From the NCBI GenBank assembly GCA_009829735.1, contig CM020619.1:30835751-30899750 (forward strand): a stretch of 64,000 nucleotides of DNA, given 5' to 3'. The notes under the pieces are model-generated. The model did not search any database. It had not been told where the DNA came from and saw only the letters and a program-made list of their open reading frames with translations. The translations under genes and the position numbers were made by a program. Every line of letters starts with the position of its first letter. The stretch's first letter is position 1. Origin of the DNA: Pyropia yezoensis. Taxonomy: Eukaryota; Rhodophyta; Bangiophyceae; Bangiales; Bangiaceae. Of the stretch, positions 21,801 to 32,500 are shown piece after piece.

Positions 21801-22826
21801 TTCACGAAACGTACGCGAGCTATCCCACTGGCAGAGATCACGGCCATGTCGGTCGTGTCAGCCTTCCTAGATCACTGGGTTGCCGCGTATGGCATCCCAG
21901 ATAGTACACTATCGGACAGTGGACCGCAATTAGCGTCTGTACTGTTTCAGGGAGTGCTGGATATGTTGGGGGTGCGGGCAAACTATGCCATCCCCTACCA
22001 CCCACAAACTAATGGGCAGGTGGAGCGCTTCAACAAAACTATTGTTAGGCAGCTGCGCCACTATGTGAGTGAGCACGTGAGGACGTGGGACCAATACATT
22101 TCTATCCTTACTACTGCCTACAATTCGCAGGTTCACTCATCTACAGGGGAAGTACCCCTCGCTTTCGTGAACCCTCGTCGTGTGCGGTCTATTGCCGTGC
22201 GGCGGTCGCTCCCAACTGGGGAGGATAGTGGCAGTACGCCTACTCCTACTGAGAGTAAGGCGGAGTTCGCTGCTAGGCTGGAACACCTCATCCCTAAAGT
22301 CAGGGCTGAGATGGACAAAGCACAAAAGCGCTACAAGCGTACCTTTGACAAAAAGGTGCGCAACGCTAAGTATGTCCCCGAACAGGGTGACTGGGTGCTG
22401 GTTCACTCACACACCCCAACTTGGGGTAAGTTGGTATTCCGGACGAAGGGGCCGTACCAGGTCCTTCGTACAGATGGGCTGCGCTTCACCATCGAAAGTG
22501 ACGATGGGGTCCGCACAGTGAACGGACCGGACGTGGTCAAAGTTGCACCACCGCCTGCAGGCGACCCAGCTTGGGCGCGTGCTTTGGAAGCGTGGCGCCT
22601 CCCCTCACTGCCTGCGGCGAAACAGGGCCCGCAGGAGTACGTGTTCGATAAGTTCATCGACCACGGATGGGATGAGGACACTGACCGCCTCATGTTGAGG
22701 GTGCGTTGGTTTGGCTACAAAGCCAAGGATGATACGTGGGAGTATGTGGAGGACCTTCGTGCTGAACAGGTCCGGGCATACTGTGCCCGGAATGAGATAG
22801 ACCCTAACAGCCCTCCCTCAACGTGA
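18843..22826 (+). pseudogene. A1 pol polyprotein (PR-RT-RH-IN-chromodomain), frameshifted
   Basis: The domain order is that of Ty3/gypsy. An aspartic protease (DTGS at about 19083) comes first, then reverse transcriptase with YLDD at about 20416 and an RNase H domain (DVDASSD at about 20865, then YFSKGL). Integrase follows with an H-H-C-C finger (about 21518-21660), D at MDILG (about 21735), D at SDSG (about 21915) and E at GQVERF (about 22020), then a GPY motif (about 22452) and a chromodomain (about 22637-22760, ending in YVEDL). Two breaks are visible. A one-base deletion near 20775 shifts out of the RT frame. A ten-G run at 21453-21462 puts RNase H and integrase in different frames. A2 and A3 share the ten-G run but not the deletion. 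An RT residue is also altered (TCQRAMD instead of TFQRAMD). Confidence 0.93.
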
Positions 22827-22937
22827 AGGAGGGACGAGCAACAGTGCCAAGAGAGTGCTTCAAGTCGAAGTGGTACGCAGAGTGGCGTTTAACTACAGCC
22901 CTAACCCTCATACTCTCATAACAAAGGCAGCTGCCAA

Positions 22938-25052
22938 CTAGGCACGCATGCTAGACTCTCCCACTCCACGGCCCTCGCCCTCACGTGGAGGCGAGCGGCG
23001 AGACCCACGCCGATAACGGTCTCCACTCGTTGGAAGGGGCGGCGGCTCCAAGTCGGAACCGTCGCGCCCTTCACGGTCGCGCAAGTGGCGCCGACCGTGG
23101 CTACTCTTCTGCCTGGTCTTGCGCGCAAGTTTGCGACGCAGAAGCTGGACAGAATCCGTCTCCGACGAGGTAGAGGACTCCGAGACGGAGTAAGACAACT
23201 CGTCTTCCGACACGGAGGGAGAGCGCCGCGAGTGTCGGCGACGACGGCGAGGAGGCGAGTATGCCCGGCTCGCGCGACGTTTGCCACGCCCAAGTGGGGC
23301 TGGCTGGGGCAGAATAGCCCCAATGCGAGCCAACTCGGCCGTCATAAACTCCGCCACCGACTCGCAACTCGCGGTCGCCACTGCAGTACGAACGCGCTCC
23401 TCAAGTTAAGGAGTCTCGGAAGTTTGAAGGGTTGCGGTCGACGCGGCCAACCAGGAAATGGTGCGCACCAACACGGTGATCATCATCTCTGAGGTTAGAG
23501 GCGTGGGCGGTAACACCAACTTGGGGTATACCGTCAGGAGGGTGGCCCCCAAGTTGGGGGACACCGGGGTGGACGACTCAACGGCCACGCTAATCGGGAT
23601 GTTCCCGTGAGGCTGGAAAGGAACAGGAGGAAGCGGAGGGGCACGCCGACGTGGCGGTACCCGGGTGTAACTGCGACCCCGACTTGGGGCCCCCGCAGTG
23701 GGTTGAGTCCTGTGGTCATCATAGGACGGCACGGCCATAACTATGGGCTTGTCCGGGGGTGGCGCAGTGTGGCGATCCACCCCCGGGACATACGGGTAGT
23801 CCCCGATGCCCAACCCCTCTCGTAGGACCACACGGCCGTCGTGAAGTTCACGAGCGACCCACACGAACTGGCGAAGCGCGCTATCGTCCTTGGGCCCACG
23901 AGTGGGGCGGCGCAACTTGTGCTCGATGCTCTCCCACTCGATAAACTTGTGGAGGCGGAGCATCTCCTCAAGTAGAGTGAGTTGTCCTAATGAGCACCTC
24001 TCAGCAACTAGCCGAGGGGTGAGCTGTTCCAAACCTTGGATGAGCCGGAGGGGGAGATGCCAGAGCATCCCCCGCCGCTGAACACAAGACACCCAGGTCG
24101 ACATGACCTCGAGGAGCCACTGGGTGGCCAACATGGCCCACACCAGGTGATGAGGGCCAGCCGTCAACATGACAGAGCCGAAGTGGTCAAGCAACCGTGG
24201 CAGCAATGCCGGGAACCCGTAGTGGAGCTCAACTTGAGGCCACCACTCGGGCTTCTTCGGATAGTACTGCTCCTTACTGGCAGCAGACTGCTGAGGAAAC
24301 TCAAGATGAGCCGGGGTCACCAAGTAGGGACCTCGCCGGAAATCCGTCTCCATCCGCACATCAATGTGATGAGTGTGCAGATCGGCCTCGTGAAGGTACG
24401 GGGGGCGAGTTGCCACCGCGTCCCAAGTAAAGGTCGGCAAGTCGCCGGGACCCGGGATAGTTCCCCCGCGGTCCACCAAGGCCTTGGCCCGCTGTACGTC
24501 GTCGACCTCCTCATCGTCCAGGAAGGCAAACTGGTCCGTCCTGAAGCCGGCAGGGAACCCGACCCTACGGGGATACTTCTCCCGTAGGCGGTCCCATACC
24601 CGACCCATCGCTGCGCCAAGTCGGCCACAGCAAAGAACAGTCAACCCCTCCTCATATAGAGGCCAAGCGGGGTAAATCCACCGCCCCAAGGCCTCACGCG
24701 GGACAACTTGTCCCGCCTCCGGGGGAGATCCCGCCGTCAACCCAAAGCCGGGTGACGCGGGAGTCCCATCCCCCGGAGCGATCGCGGAGCCCCCGCTGGA
24801 AGTCCCGGTGGGCGCTGCACCGTAGGAGGTGTCCTCCATACGTTCGTCGAGAGAGTCCGTCTCCACCCCCGGGGTCGCCATGGCTCTCCCCAAGTTGGGG
24901 AGAGACGCCCTGGCTACAGCGGCACGAGACCCGCCTCGAGTTGAGGGGGACTCGGATCGTGGGTATACGGGTGGCCTCCCCAGCGTGGGGCGGCCCAGTG
25001 GAAGGTGAAGGGGAGGTGGTGGTGATGGTGAAGTGCGAACCGGGGAGAGCAA
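22938..25052 (-). pseudogene. A1 antisense ORF (aORF-A), one internal stop
   Basis: I do not recognise the function. It reads opposite to gag-pol and converges on pol, with its stop 110 bp from the pol stop. The start at 25052 (MLSPV) is supported by the same start in A2 and A3. The frame runs 548 codons to TAA at 23406-23408, then continues open to 22938 (about 147 codons from the next ATG). In A3 the stop codon is CAA, so the intact protein would be about 704 residues. Visible parts are a Ser/Pro-rich N-terminus, a Trp- and Arg-rich central core (with FGSV, WHLP and LLEEMLRLHKF segments), a Pro-rich linker, and a basic RS-rich tail (SPPRRRRRHSRRSPS) suggesting nuclear or RNA association. 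The core resembles the family B antisense ORF. No envelope features (signal peptide or transmembrane helix) are seen. Confidence 0.82.
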
Positions 25053-25201
25053 GCTGCCGAGTGGGCAAGCTTGAGGAGAGGGGCGGTCAACGTGACCGCC
25101 TCCACATCCGCGTTACGTACTCAAGGGGGGACAGCAAGTCGCGCCCCGAACGCCGAGACGTGCGTTTACGCACCCCCTCACAGGGCCGACCGGGTCGGTC
25201 G

Positions 25202-25219
25202 GAACTGAGGAGAGGGGAG
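25202..25219 (+). other. Polypurine tract of A1
   Basis: The purine-rich sequence GAACTGAGGAGAGGGGAG directly abuts the 3' LTR start TGTGGCAG at 25220. It is the expected plus-strand primer and fixes the LTR boundary. The same tract precedes the LTR in A2 (27182-27199, minus strand) and A3 (62930-62947). Confidence 0.82.
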
Positions 25220-25688
25220 TGTGGCAGTATTGACCCCCAGGTACGGAGGCAACACGTGCCATGCAAGGGGCGGCAGGCCACTAGCCTGATCCGTTCCTCC
25301 CCCTGCATTTGGGTCCATATTCCCTAAGTTTGGGATAGTTAGCTTAGTAGTAAATCCAACTTGGATTTCAGGGTTTTCTGCATTTATCGTATTGAATTTT
25401 CGTGTGGCCCGGTGGGCAGGTGCTGGGGTGGGAGATTCTGAGTGGCGAGATTCTGAGGGGACCCTGGGGGGATAAGGGGAGGGACAGCGGGGCTTGGCCC
25501 TGCGTCCCCGTCCCGACCAAGAAACTGTTGGACCACACACCATCCTTTTGTTTGTCCGTGGGGGGTTTGCCCCACAACAGGGACAGAGTGCGTGCGACTT
25601 GCACTTCTTCCGGTTCCCTCGACACAGGAGGCAGCCCTTGTACACCGCCCCAACTTGGGTGCCGTGTGTGTAAGTGGTTTTTGCTACA
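25220..25688 (+). repeat. A1 3' LTR
   Basis: The LTR is 469 bp, starting TGTGGCAG and ending TTTGCTACA. It differs from the A2 3' LTR at roughly ten positions, far fewer than separate the two LTRs of A2 (about 40), which points to homogenisation of the inner ends of the A1/A2 inverted repeat. Confidence 0.9.
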
Positions 25689-26093
25689 CAGAGGAGAGCT
25701 CGGGCGGCTGTGCCCTTCTCCTGCCTCCCGTTCCTTGGGTGTCGGTGCCGGCGTCGGCCGCCACGGCGGAGGCGGATCGAGTTCCCCCAGCTTTAGCGTC
25801 GCGCCCGGTCGAGACCCCCCCGGCGGGTCTCCCGGAGATGCTTCTTGGGCAGGATCCTCTGGCGGGCCGGCGCTACTCTACGGTGGTCGGCAACGCCAGC
25901 GCGGCCCAGTGCCAGCAGGATTGCCTGGTCATCTGGCGCAAGGAACTCCAGCGCGGAGTCCTGACGGAGATGGACAAGACTCGTCTCCATGCGGCAGACC
26001 AGATGCGCCTGGCTCAAGACCGCTCCCAGAGCTTTTCGGGTTCCTCTTGGGTTGCTCGCCTGGAAGATCTCCCCTTCGCGCTGGTGCTGGATC
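25689..26093. other. Unidentified 0.4-kb segment between A1 and the LSU fragment
   Basis: A plus-strand frame is open from inside the LTR through this segment to 26182. The non-LTR part has a varied composition (including a stretch around GRRYSTVVGN and WRKELQRG), but I recognise no family. On the minus strand it continues directly from LSU rRNA sequence. It may be an LSU expansion or insert, a fragment of another element, or filler DNA. Confidence 0.4.
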
Positions 26094-26712
26094 TACCCTC
26101 GACCCAGCGTCGCGTGTCTGCGTTCGTTCTCCGGTGGCACCCCCACGCCCTTCTACTGATTGAGGCTTCGTATTTACCCTAACGGCGACGCCTCGGTCCC
26201 CCGCTTAAGCGCCATCCATTTTCAGGGCTGATCCTCTGTCTTCGCCCTCCTCAGGAATAGGTCACCATCTTTCGGGTCCCATCATACTCGCTCTGCCTCA
26301 CGAACCACCCCTAAGGGATCGGGGTCCAGTGATGGTGCCCCCCGGTATAAGAGGAGAGTTCTTACCAAGCAGCAGCGCAGAGTCACCGTTCACTTTCATT
26401 GTGCGTTCGAGTTTTAACCACCCAAACAGTCGCGAGTATGTTAGACTCCTTGGTTTGGGTTTCAGGACGGGGTGGAGAAGGCCATTTTGACAGCACCCTC
26501 TCAGGACAAGTCGCGGATCCCTCGGCCGGGGTGCAAGGTAGAAAGGAGTAGAGGCGGGGAAGAAATCCCTCAACCACCTTCCCGATGACACTCGCCCCCG
26601 GCCGGCGCTGCCCCGGGAACCAAAACGCTACGGTGCAACATGACAGGCACTTGGGGATCTGGCCCCATAATCACTGACCTCCTTCGCTTCACTCTTAACG
26701 GGGTCAAGTCCT
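26094..26712 (-). rRNA. Large-subunit (28S) rRNA fragment, internally deleted, probable pseudogene
   Basis: On the minus strand the sequence aligns by eye to LSU rRNA. From 26712 it starts near the conserved GTTGAAAGGGAAGCG site (here altered) and passes through the D2 expansion. It then contains ACCAAGGAGTCTAACA (about 26450-26435), AATGAAAGTGAACG (about 26401-26388) and GACCCGAAAGATGGTGA (about 26278-26262). At about 26235 it jumps to GCCCTGAAAATGGATGGCGC, which in normal LSU lies roughly 450 nt further on. The match fades near 26094. Both ends are bounded by other sequence (the A2 LTR at 26713). The fragment is inverted relative to the SSU gene and cannot make a complete LSU. Confidence 0.85.
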
Positions 26713-27181
26713 TGTGGCAAAAACCACATGCACACACGGCACCCAAGTTGGGGCGGTGTGCAAGGGCTGCCTCCCGTGTCGGGGGAACCGGAAGAAGTGC
26801 ACGTCGCACACACTCTGCCCCTGTTGTGGGGCAAACCCCCCACGGACAAACAAAAGGATGGTGTGTGGTCCAACAGTTTCTTGGTCGGGACGGGGACGCA
26901 GGGCCAAGCCCCGCTGTCCCTCCCCTTATCCCCCCAGGGTCCCCTCAGAATCTCGCCACTCAGAATCTCCCACCCCAGCACCTGCCCACCGGGCCACACG
27001 AAAATTCAATACGATAAATGCAGAAAACCCTGAAATCCAAGTTGGATTTACTACTAAGCTAACTATCCCAAACTTAGGGAATATGGACCCAAATGCAGGG
27101 GGAGGAACGGATCAGGCTAGTGGCCTGCCGCCCCTTGCATGGCACGTGTTGCCCCCGTACCTGGGGGTCAATACTGCCACA
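26713..27181 (-). repeat. A2 3' LTR
   Basis: The 469-bp LTR has perfect 7-bp terminal inverted sequences TGTGGCA...TGCCACA (reads the same from both ends in outline). The polypurine tract complement CTCCCCTCTCCTCAGTTC follows at 27182. Confidence 0.9.
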
Positions 27182-27348
27182 CTCCCCTCTCCTCAGTTCC
27201 GACCGACCCGGTCGGCCCTGTGAGGGGGTGCGTAAACGCACGTCTCGGCGTTCGGGGCGCGACTTGCTGTCCCCCCTTGAGTACGTAACGCGGATGTGGA
27301 GGCGGTCACGTTGACCGCCCCTCTCCTCAAGCTTGCCCACTCGGCAGC

Positions 27349-29463
27349 TTGCTCTCCCCGGTTCGCACTTCACCATCACCACCACCTCCCCTTCACCTTC
27401 CACTGGGCCGCCCCACGCTGGGGAGGACACCCGTATACCCACGATCCGAGTCCCCCTCAACTCGAGGCGGGTCTCGTGCCGCTGTAGCCAGGGCGTCTCT
27501 CCCCAACTTGGGGAGAGCCATGGCGACCCCGGGGGTGGAGACGGACTCTCTCGACGAACGTATGGAGGACACCTCCTACGGTGCAGCGCCCACCGGGACT
27601 TCCAGCGGGGGCTCCGCGATCGCTCCGGGGGATGGGACTCCCGCGTCACCCGGCTTTGGGTTGACGGCGGGATCTCCCCCGGAGGCGGGACAAGTTGTCC
27701 CGCGTGAGGCCTTGGGGCGGTGGATTTACCCCGCTTGGCCTCTATATGAGGAGGGGTTGACTGTTCTTTGCTGTGGCCGACTTGGCGCAGCGATGGGTCG
27801 GGTATGGGACCGCCTACGGGAGAAGTATCCCCGTAGGGTCGGGTTCCCTGCCGGCTTCAGGACGGACCAGTTTGCCTTCCTGGACGATGAGGAGGTCGAC
27901 GACGTACAGCGGGCCAAGGCCTTGGTGGACCGCGGGGGAACTATCCCGGGTCCCGGCGACTTGCCGACCTTTACTTGGGACGCGGTGGCAACTCGCCCCC
28001 CGTACCTTCACGAGGCCGATCTGCACACTCATCACATTGATGTGCGGATGGAGACGGATTTCCGGCGAGGTCCCTACTTGGTGACCCCGGCTCATCTTGA
28101 GTTTCCTCAGCAGTCTGCTGCCAGTAAGGAGCAGTACTATCCGAAGAAGCCCGAGTGGTGGCCTCAAGTTGAGCTCCCCTACGGGTTCCCGGCATTGCTG
28201 CCACGGTTGCTTGACCACTTCGGCTCTGTCATGTTGACGGCTGGCCCTCATCACCTGGTGTGGGCCATGTTGGCCACCCAGTGGCTCCTCGAGGTCATGT
28301 CGACCTGGGTGTCTTGTGTTCAGCGGCGGGGGATGCTCTGGCATCTCCCCCTCCGGCTCATCCAAGGTTTGGAACAGCTCACCCCTCGGCTAGTTGCTGA
28401 GAGGTGCTCATTAGGACAACTCACTCTACTTGAGGAGATGCTCCGCCTCCACAAGTTTATCGAGTGGGAGAGCATCGAGCACAAGTTGCGCCGCCCCACT
28501 CGTGGGCCCAAGGACGATAGCGCGCTTCGCCAGTTCGTGTGGGTCGCTCGTGAACTTCACGACGGCCGTGTGGTCCTACGAGAGGGGTTGGGCATCGGGG
28601 ACTACCCGTATGTCCCGAGGGTGGATCGCCACACTGCGCCACCCCCGGACAAGCCCATAGTTATGGCCGTGCCGTCCTATGATGACCACAGGACTCAACC
28701 CACTGCGGGGGCCCCAAGTCGGGGTCGCAGTTACACCCGGGTACCGCCACGTCGGCGTGCCCCTCCGCTTCATCCTGTTCCTTTCCAGCCTCACGGGAAC
28801 ATCCCGATTAGCGTGGCCGTTGAGTCGTCCACCCCGGTGTCCCCCAACTTGGGGGCCACCCTCCTGACGGTATACCCCAAGTTGGTGTTACCGCCCACGC
28901 CTCTAACCTCAGAGATGATGATCACCGTGTTGGTGCGCACCATTTCCTGGTTGGCCGCGTCGACCGCAACCCTTCAAACTTCCGAGACTCCTTAACTTGA
29001 GGAGCGCGTTCGTACTGCAGTGGCGACCGCGAGTTGCGAGTCGGTGGCGGAGTTTATGACGGCCGAGTTGGCTCGCATTGGGGCTATTCTGCCCCAGCCA
29101 GCCCCACTTGGGCGTGGCAAACGTCGCGCGAGCCGGGCATACTCGCCTCCTCGCCGTCGTCGCCGACACTCGCGGCGCTCTCCCTCCGTGTCGGAAGACG
29201 AGTTGTCTTACTCCGTCTCGGAGTCCTCGACTCCGTCAGAGTCGGAGTCGGTCCGGCGTCTGCGTCGCCAACTTGCGCGCAAGACCAGGCAGAAGAGCAG
29301 CCGCGGTCGTCGCCACTTGCGCGACCGTGAGGGGCGCGACAGTTTCGACTTGGAGCCGCCGGCCACTCCGACTGGTGGGGAGCGTTATCGCCAGGGGTCT
29401 CGCCGCTCGCCTCCACGTGAGGGCGAGGGCCGTGGAGTTGGAGAGTCTAGCATGCATGCCTAG
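27349..29463 (+). pseudogene. A2 antisense ORF (aORF-A), one internal stop
   Basis: This is the counterpart of the A1 antisense ORF. From ATG 27349 it runs 548 codons to TAA 28993-28995 (CAA in A3), then stays open from the next base to 29463. Over the first 548 residues it differs from A1 at only about four positions. In the RS-rich tail after about 29230 the two copies diverge abruptly (many substitutions in 70 residues). The shared stop codon is therefore best explained by conversion between the arms, not by independent mutation. The central core has the FGSV, WHLP and LLEEMLRLHKF segments. Function is unknown. Confidence 0.82.
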
Positions 29464-29574
29464 TTGGCAGCTGCCTTTGTTGTGAGAGTGTGTGGACTAG
29501 GGCTGTAGTTGAAAGCCACTCTGCGTACCACTTCGATTTGAAGCACTCTCTTGGCACTGTTACTCAGCCTTCTC

Positions 29575-32500
29575 TCACATTGAGGGAGGGCTGTTAGGGT
29601 CTATCTCATTCCGGGCACAGTATGCCCGGACCTTTTCAGCGGGAAGGTCCTCCACATATTCCCACGTATCATCCTTGGCTTTGTAGCCGAACCAACGCAC
29701 CCTCAACATGAGGCGGTCAGTGTCCTCATCCCATCCGTGGTCGATGAACTTATCGAACACGTACTCCTGCGGGCCCTATTTGGCCGCATGCAGTGAGCGG
29801 AGGCGCCACGCTTCCAAAGCACGCGCCCAAGCTGGGTCGCCTACAGGCGGTGGTGCAACTTTGACCACGTCCTGTCCGTTCACTGTGCGGACCCCATCGT
29901 CACTTTCGATGGTGAAGCGCCGCCCATCTGTACGAAGGACCTGGTACGGCCCCTTCGTCCGGAATACCAACTTACTCCCAGTTGGGGTGTGTGAGTGGAC
30001 CAATACCCAGTCACCCTGCTCGGGGACATGCTAGGCGTTGCGCACCTTTTTGTCAAAGGTACGCTTGTAGCGCTTTTGTGCTTTGTCCATCTCAGCCCTG
30101 ACTTTAGGGATGAGTTTTTTTAGCCTAGCAGCGAACTCCGCCTAACTCTAAGTGGGAGAAGGTGTCCTGCCATCGGCCTTTCTAGTTGGGAGCGGCCGCC
30201 TTACGGCAATAGACCGCACGCGACGGGGGGTCACAAAGGCGAGGGGTACTTCCCCGGTAGATGAGTGAACCTGCGCATTGTAGGCAGTGGTACGAATAGA
30301 AATGTACTGGTCCCACGTTTTCACGTGCTCACTCACGTAGTGGCGCAGCTGCCGAACAACAGTTTTGTTGAAGCGCTCCACCTGCCCATTAGTTTGTGGG
30401 TGGTAGGGGGTGGCATAGTCTGCCCGCACCCCCAACATATCCAGCACTCCCTGAAACAGTACAGACGCTAATTGCGGTCCACTGTCCGATAGTGTACTGT
30501 CCGGAATGCCATACGCGGCAACCCAGTGATCTAGGAAGGCTGACACGACCGACATGGCCGTGATCTCTGCCAGTGGGATAGCTCGCGTACGTTTCGTGAT
30601 GCGGTCACCGATAACCAGGAGGTACTGGTTGGCCTCCTCGATCACTGGCGGTGGCCCAAGGATGTCCATCACCAACGCGGCAAAGGGCTCCTTGGCCGGG
30701 AACAATAGCATAGCCGTAGTAGGCCGCCGTTCCATCAGACGGTTCTGTGCACAACTTGTGCAGGCAGCCACCCAACTGTAGATGTCCACCACCATGGACG
30801 GCCAGTAGTATCTGGTCCTCAGGGTCTGGTACAGTTTACTAGACCCCAGGTGTTCACCCGTGGGAGCGTTGTGCTCCCTCTCAAGGATACTGTCCTTGAG
30901 GGATGCGGGGACGACAAGTTGTTCAGTCCCCAGGACTACCCCCCCCCCTCATGAGGAGGCCATCGTCTCCCAGAAAGAACCGCGTCTCCGCCACTGTATC
31001 CAGTGTATCCCTCTGCGACTTGCAGAAGGGATCCTCGGCCTGGGCCTTCACCACCTCGTCCAGGGACAGGGGCAAGTACTTCTTGTTCCCTGGCGCCTCG
31101 GGGTTCAACGCCTGACCCGAGCGCGTGACCACCCCCACGATGGGGATGTCATCATCGACTGAGTTAGTGTCCATCCCCTCGGTAGGTACCCGAGAGAGGC
31201 CGTCGGCAAGGGCATGTTGCCTGCCAGGTTGGTACTCAATATCAAAGTTGAAGGGTGCCAGTCGGACCCTCCACCGGTTGAGAGGAGTGTTCGCACAGTC
31301 CGTCTTAAAGATGAACTGCAACGCGCGGTGGTCACAGCGGATGAGGAACTTCTCACCCTCTAGGTATTGACGAAGTGACGTCACCGCCCACACCACTGCG
31401 AGTTCTTCCAACTCGGTGACTCCGTAGTTCTTCTCGGCCGAGCTCAGCCCCTTACTGAAGTATCCCACCGGCAAGTACTCCTTGTCCGGCTGCTGCTGAA
31501 GCAACACACAACCAAGTTGGTCGTAGCTAGCGTCCACATCCAGGATGTAGTGGCCTCCCAACCTGGGAATAGCCAGGATACGGGGCTTCAGCAGAAGGTC
31601 ACGAAGAGTCTCGAAGGATTCCTGCTCCACCCGACTTGGGGGAGGCAGGTTCTTCGGTAGCGTTGAGCTCACTAACTCATTCAACGGCTTCGCCACCTTG
31701 GCGAAGCCCTTGGTGAAACGTCGGTACACGTTACACATCCCGAGGAAGCTCCTCCTCTGGGTCTGGGTCCGGGGGTACTGAGCCTTACGGATGGCCCTCA
31801 AGTTCTACTCGTTGACACTGAGACGCCCCGGACGGACAACATGTCCCAAGTATTCCACCTCTTGAGTGAAGAGGTGGCACTTACTCGCCTTCAGTGACAC
31901 ACCGGCGTCAGCAAGTAGCTTGAACACCTGGCCAAGATGGCCAATGTGTTCCTCCGGACTTCGGGAGAACACGATAATATCGTCTAGGTACACAAGACAG
32001 ATCTGCCACCGTACTCCGGCCAGAATCATGTCCATGGCGCGCTGGAAAGTTGCCGGCGCGTTACACTGGCCAAACGGTAGACGCTTGCACTGGTAGGTAC
32101 CACAGTGACAGGTAAAAGTAGCTTTATGCCTGTCCTCCGGGGCATTGGGAATTTGCCAATACTTCCCCTTACAGTCTAGGGTAGAGAACACGTTTGCCTC
32201 CCCCAGAGAGTCCAAACAGTCGTCCATCCTAGGCAGGGGATAACTGTCCTTCACCGTGCTCTCGTTGGGCTTACGGTAGTCGATACAAACCCGGGGGGTC
32301 CCATCAACTTTGGGGACGATAACCACCGGACTTGCCCTCTCGGCGTTACTGGCCTCGATCACATCGAGGGCCTCCATGCGAGCAACTTGCTCCTTAACGA
32401 GGGCCCTTCAACGGAGTCCTCCCCTATACGGTTGTTGGCGTATAGGGGGTGCACCGGGCTTCAACTCGATCCGGTGTTGGGTGGCTCTCATGAGTCCCAA

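Larger units (their letters stand above)
16649..25688 (+). mobile_element. Ty3/gypsy chromovirus family A, copy A1 (5'-truncated)
   Basis: This element of about 9.0 kb holds in order a truncated 5' LTR, tRNA-Ala primer site, gag, pol with a C-terminal chromodomain, an antisense ORF, a purine tract and a complete 3' LTR. The first 337 bp or so of the 5' LTR are missing and the break abuts rDNA. No target duplication is therefore visible. The copy is inactive: a stop in gag, a one-base deletion between RT and RNase H and a stop in the antisense ORF. It forms an inverted repeat with A2. Confidence 0.93.

Noticed and set aside
25403..25688. A shorter LTR boundary for family A (286 bp starting at TGTGGCCCGG)
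   Set aside because: No purine tract precedes that position. The 469-bp version has perfect 7-bp terminal inverted sequences and a purine tract, and ends consistently in all copies.
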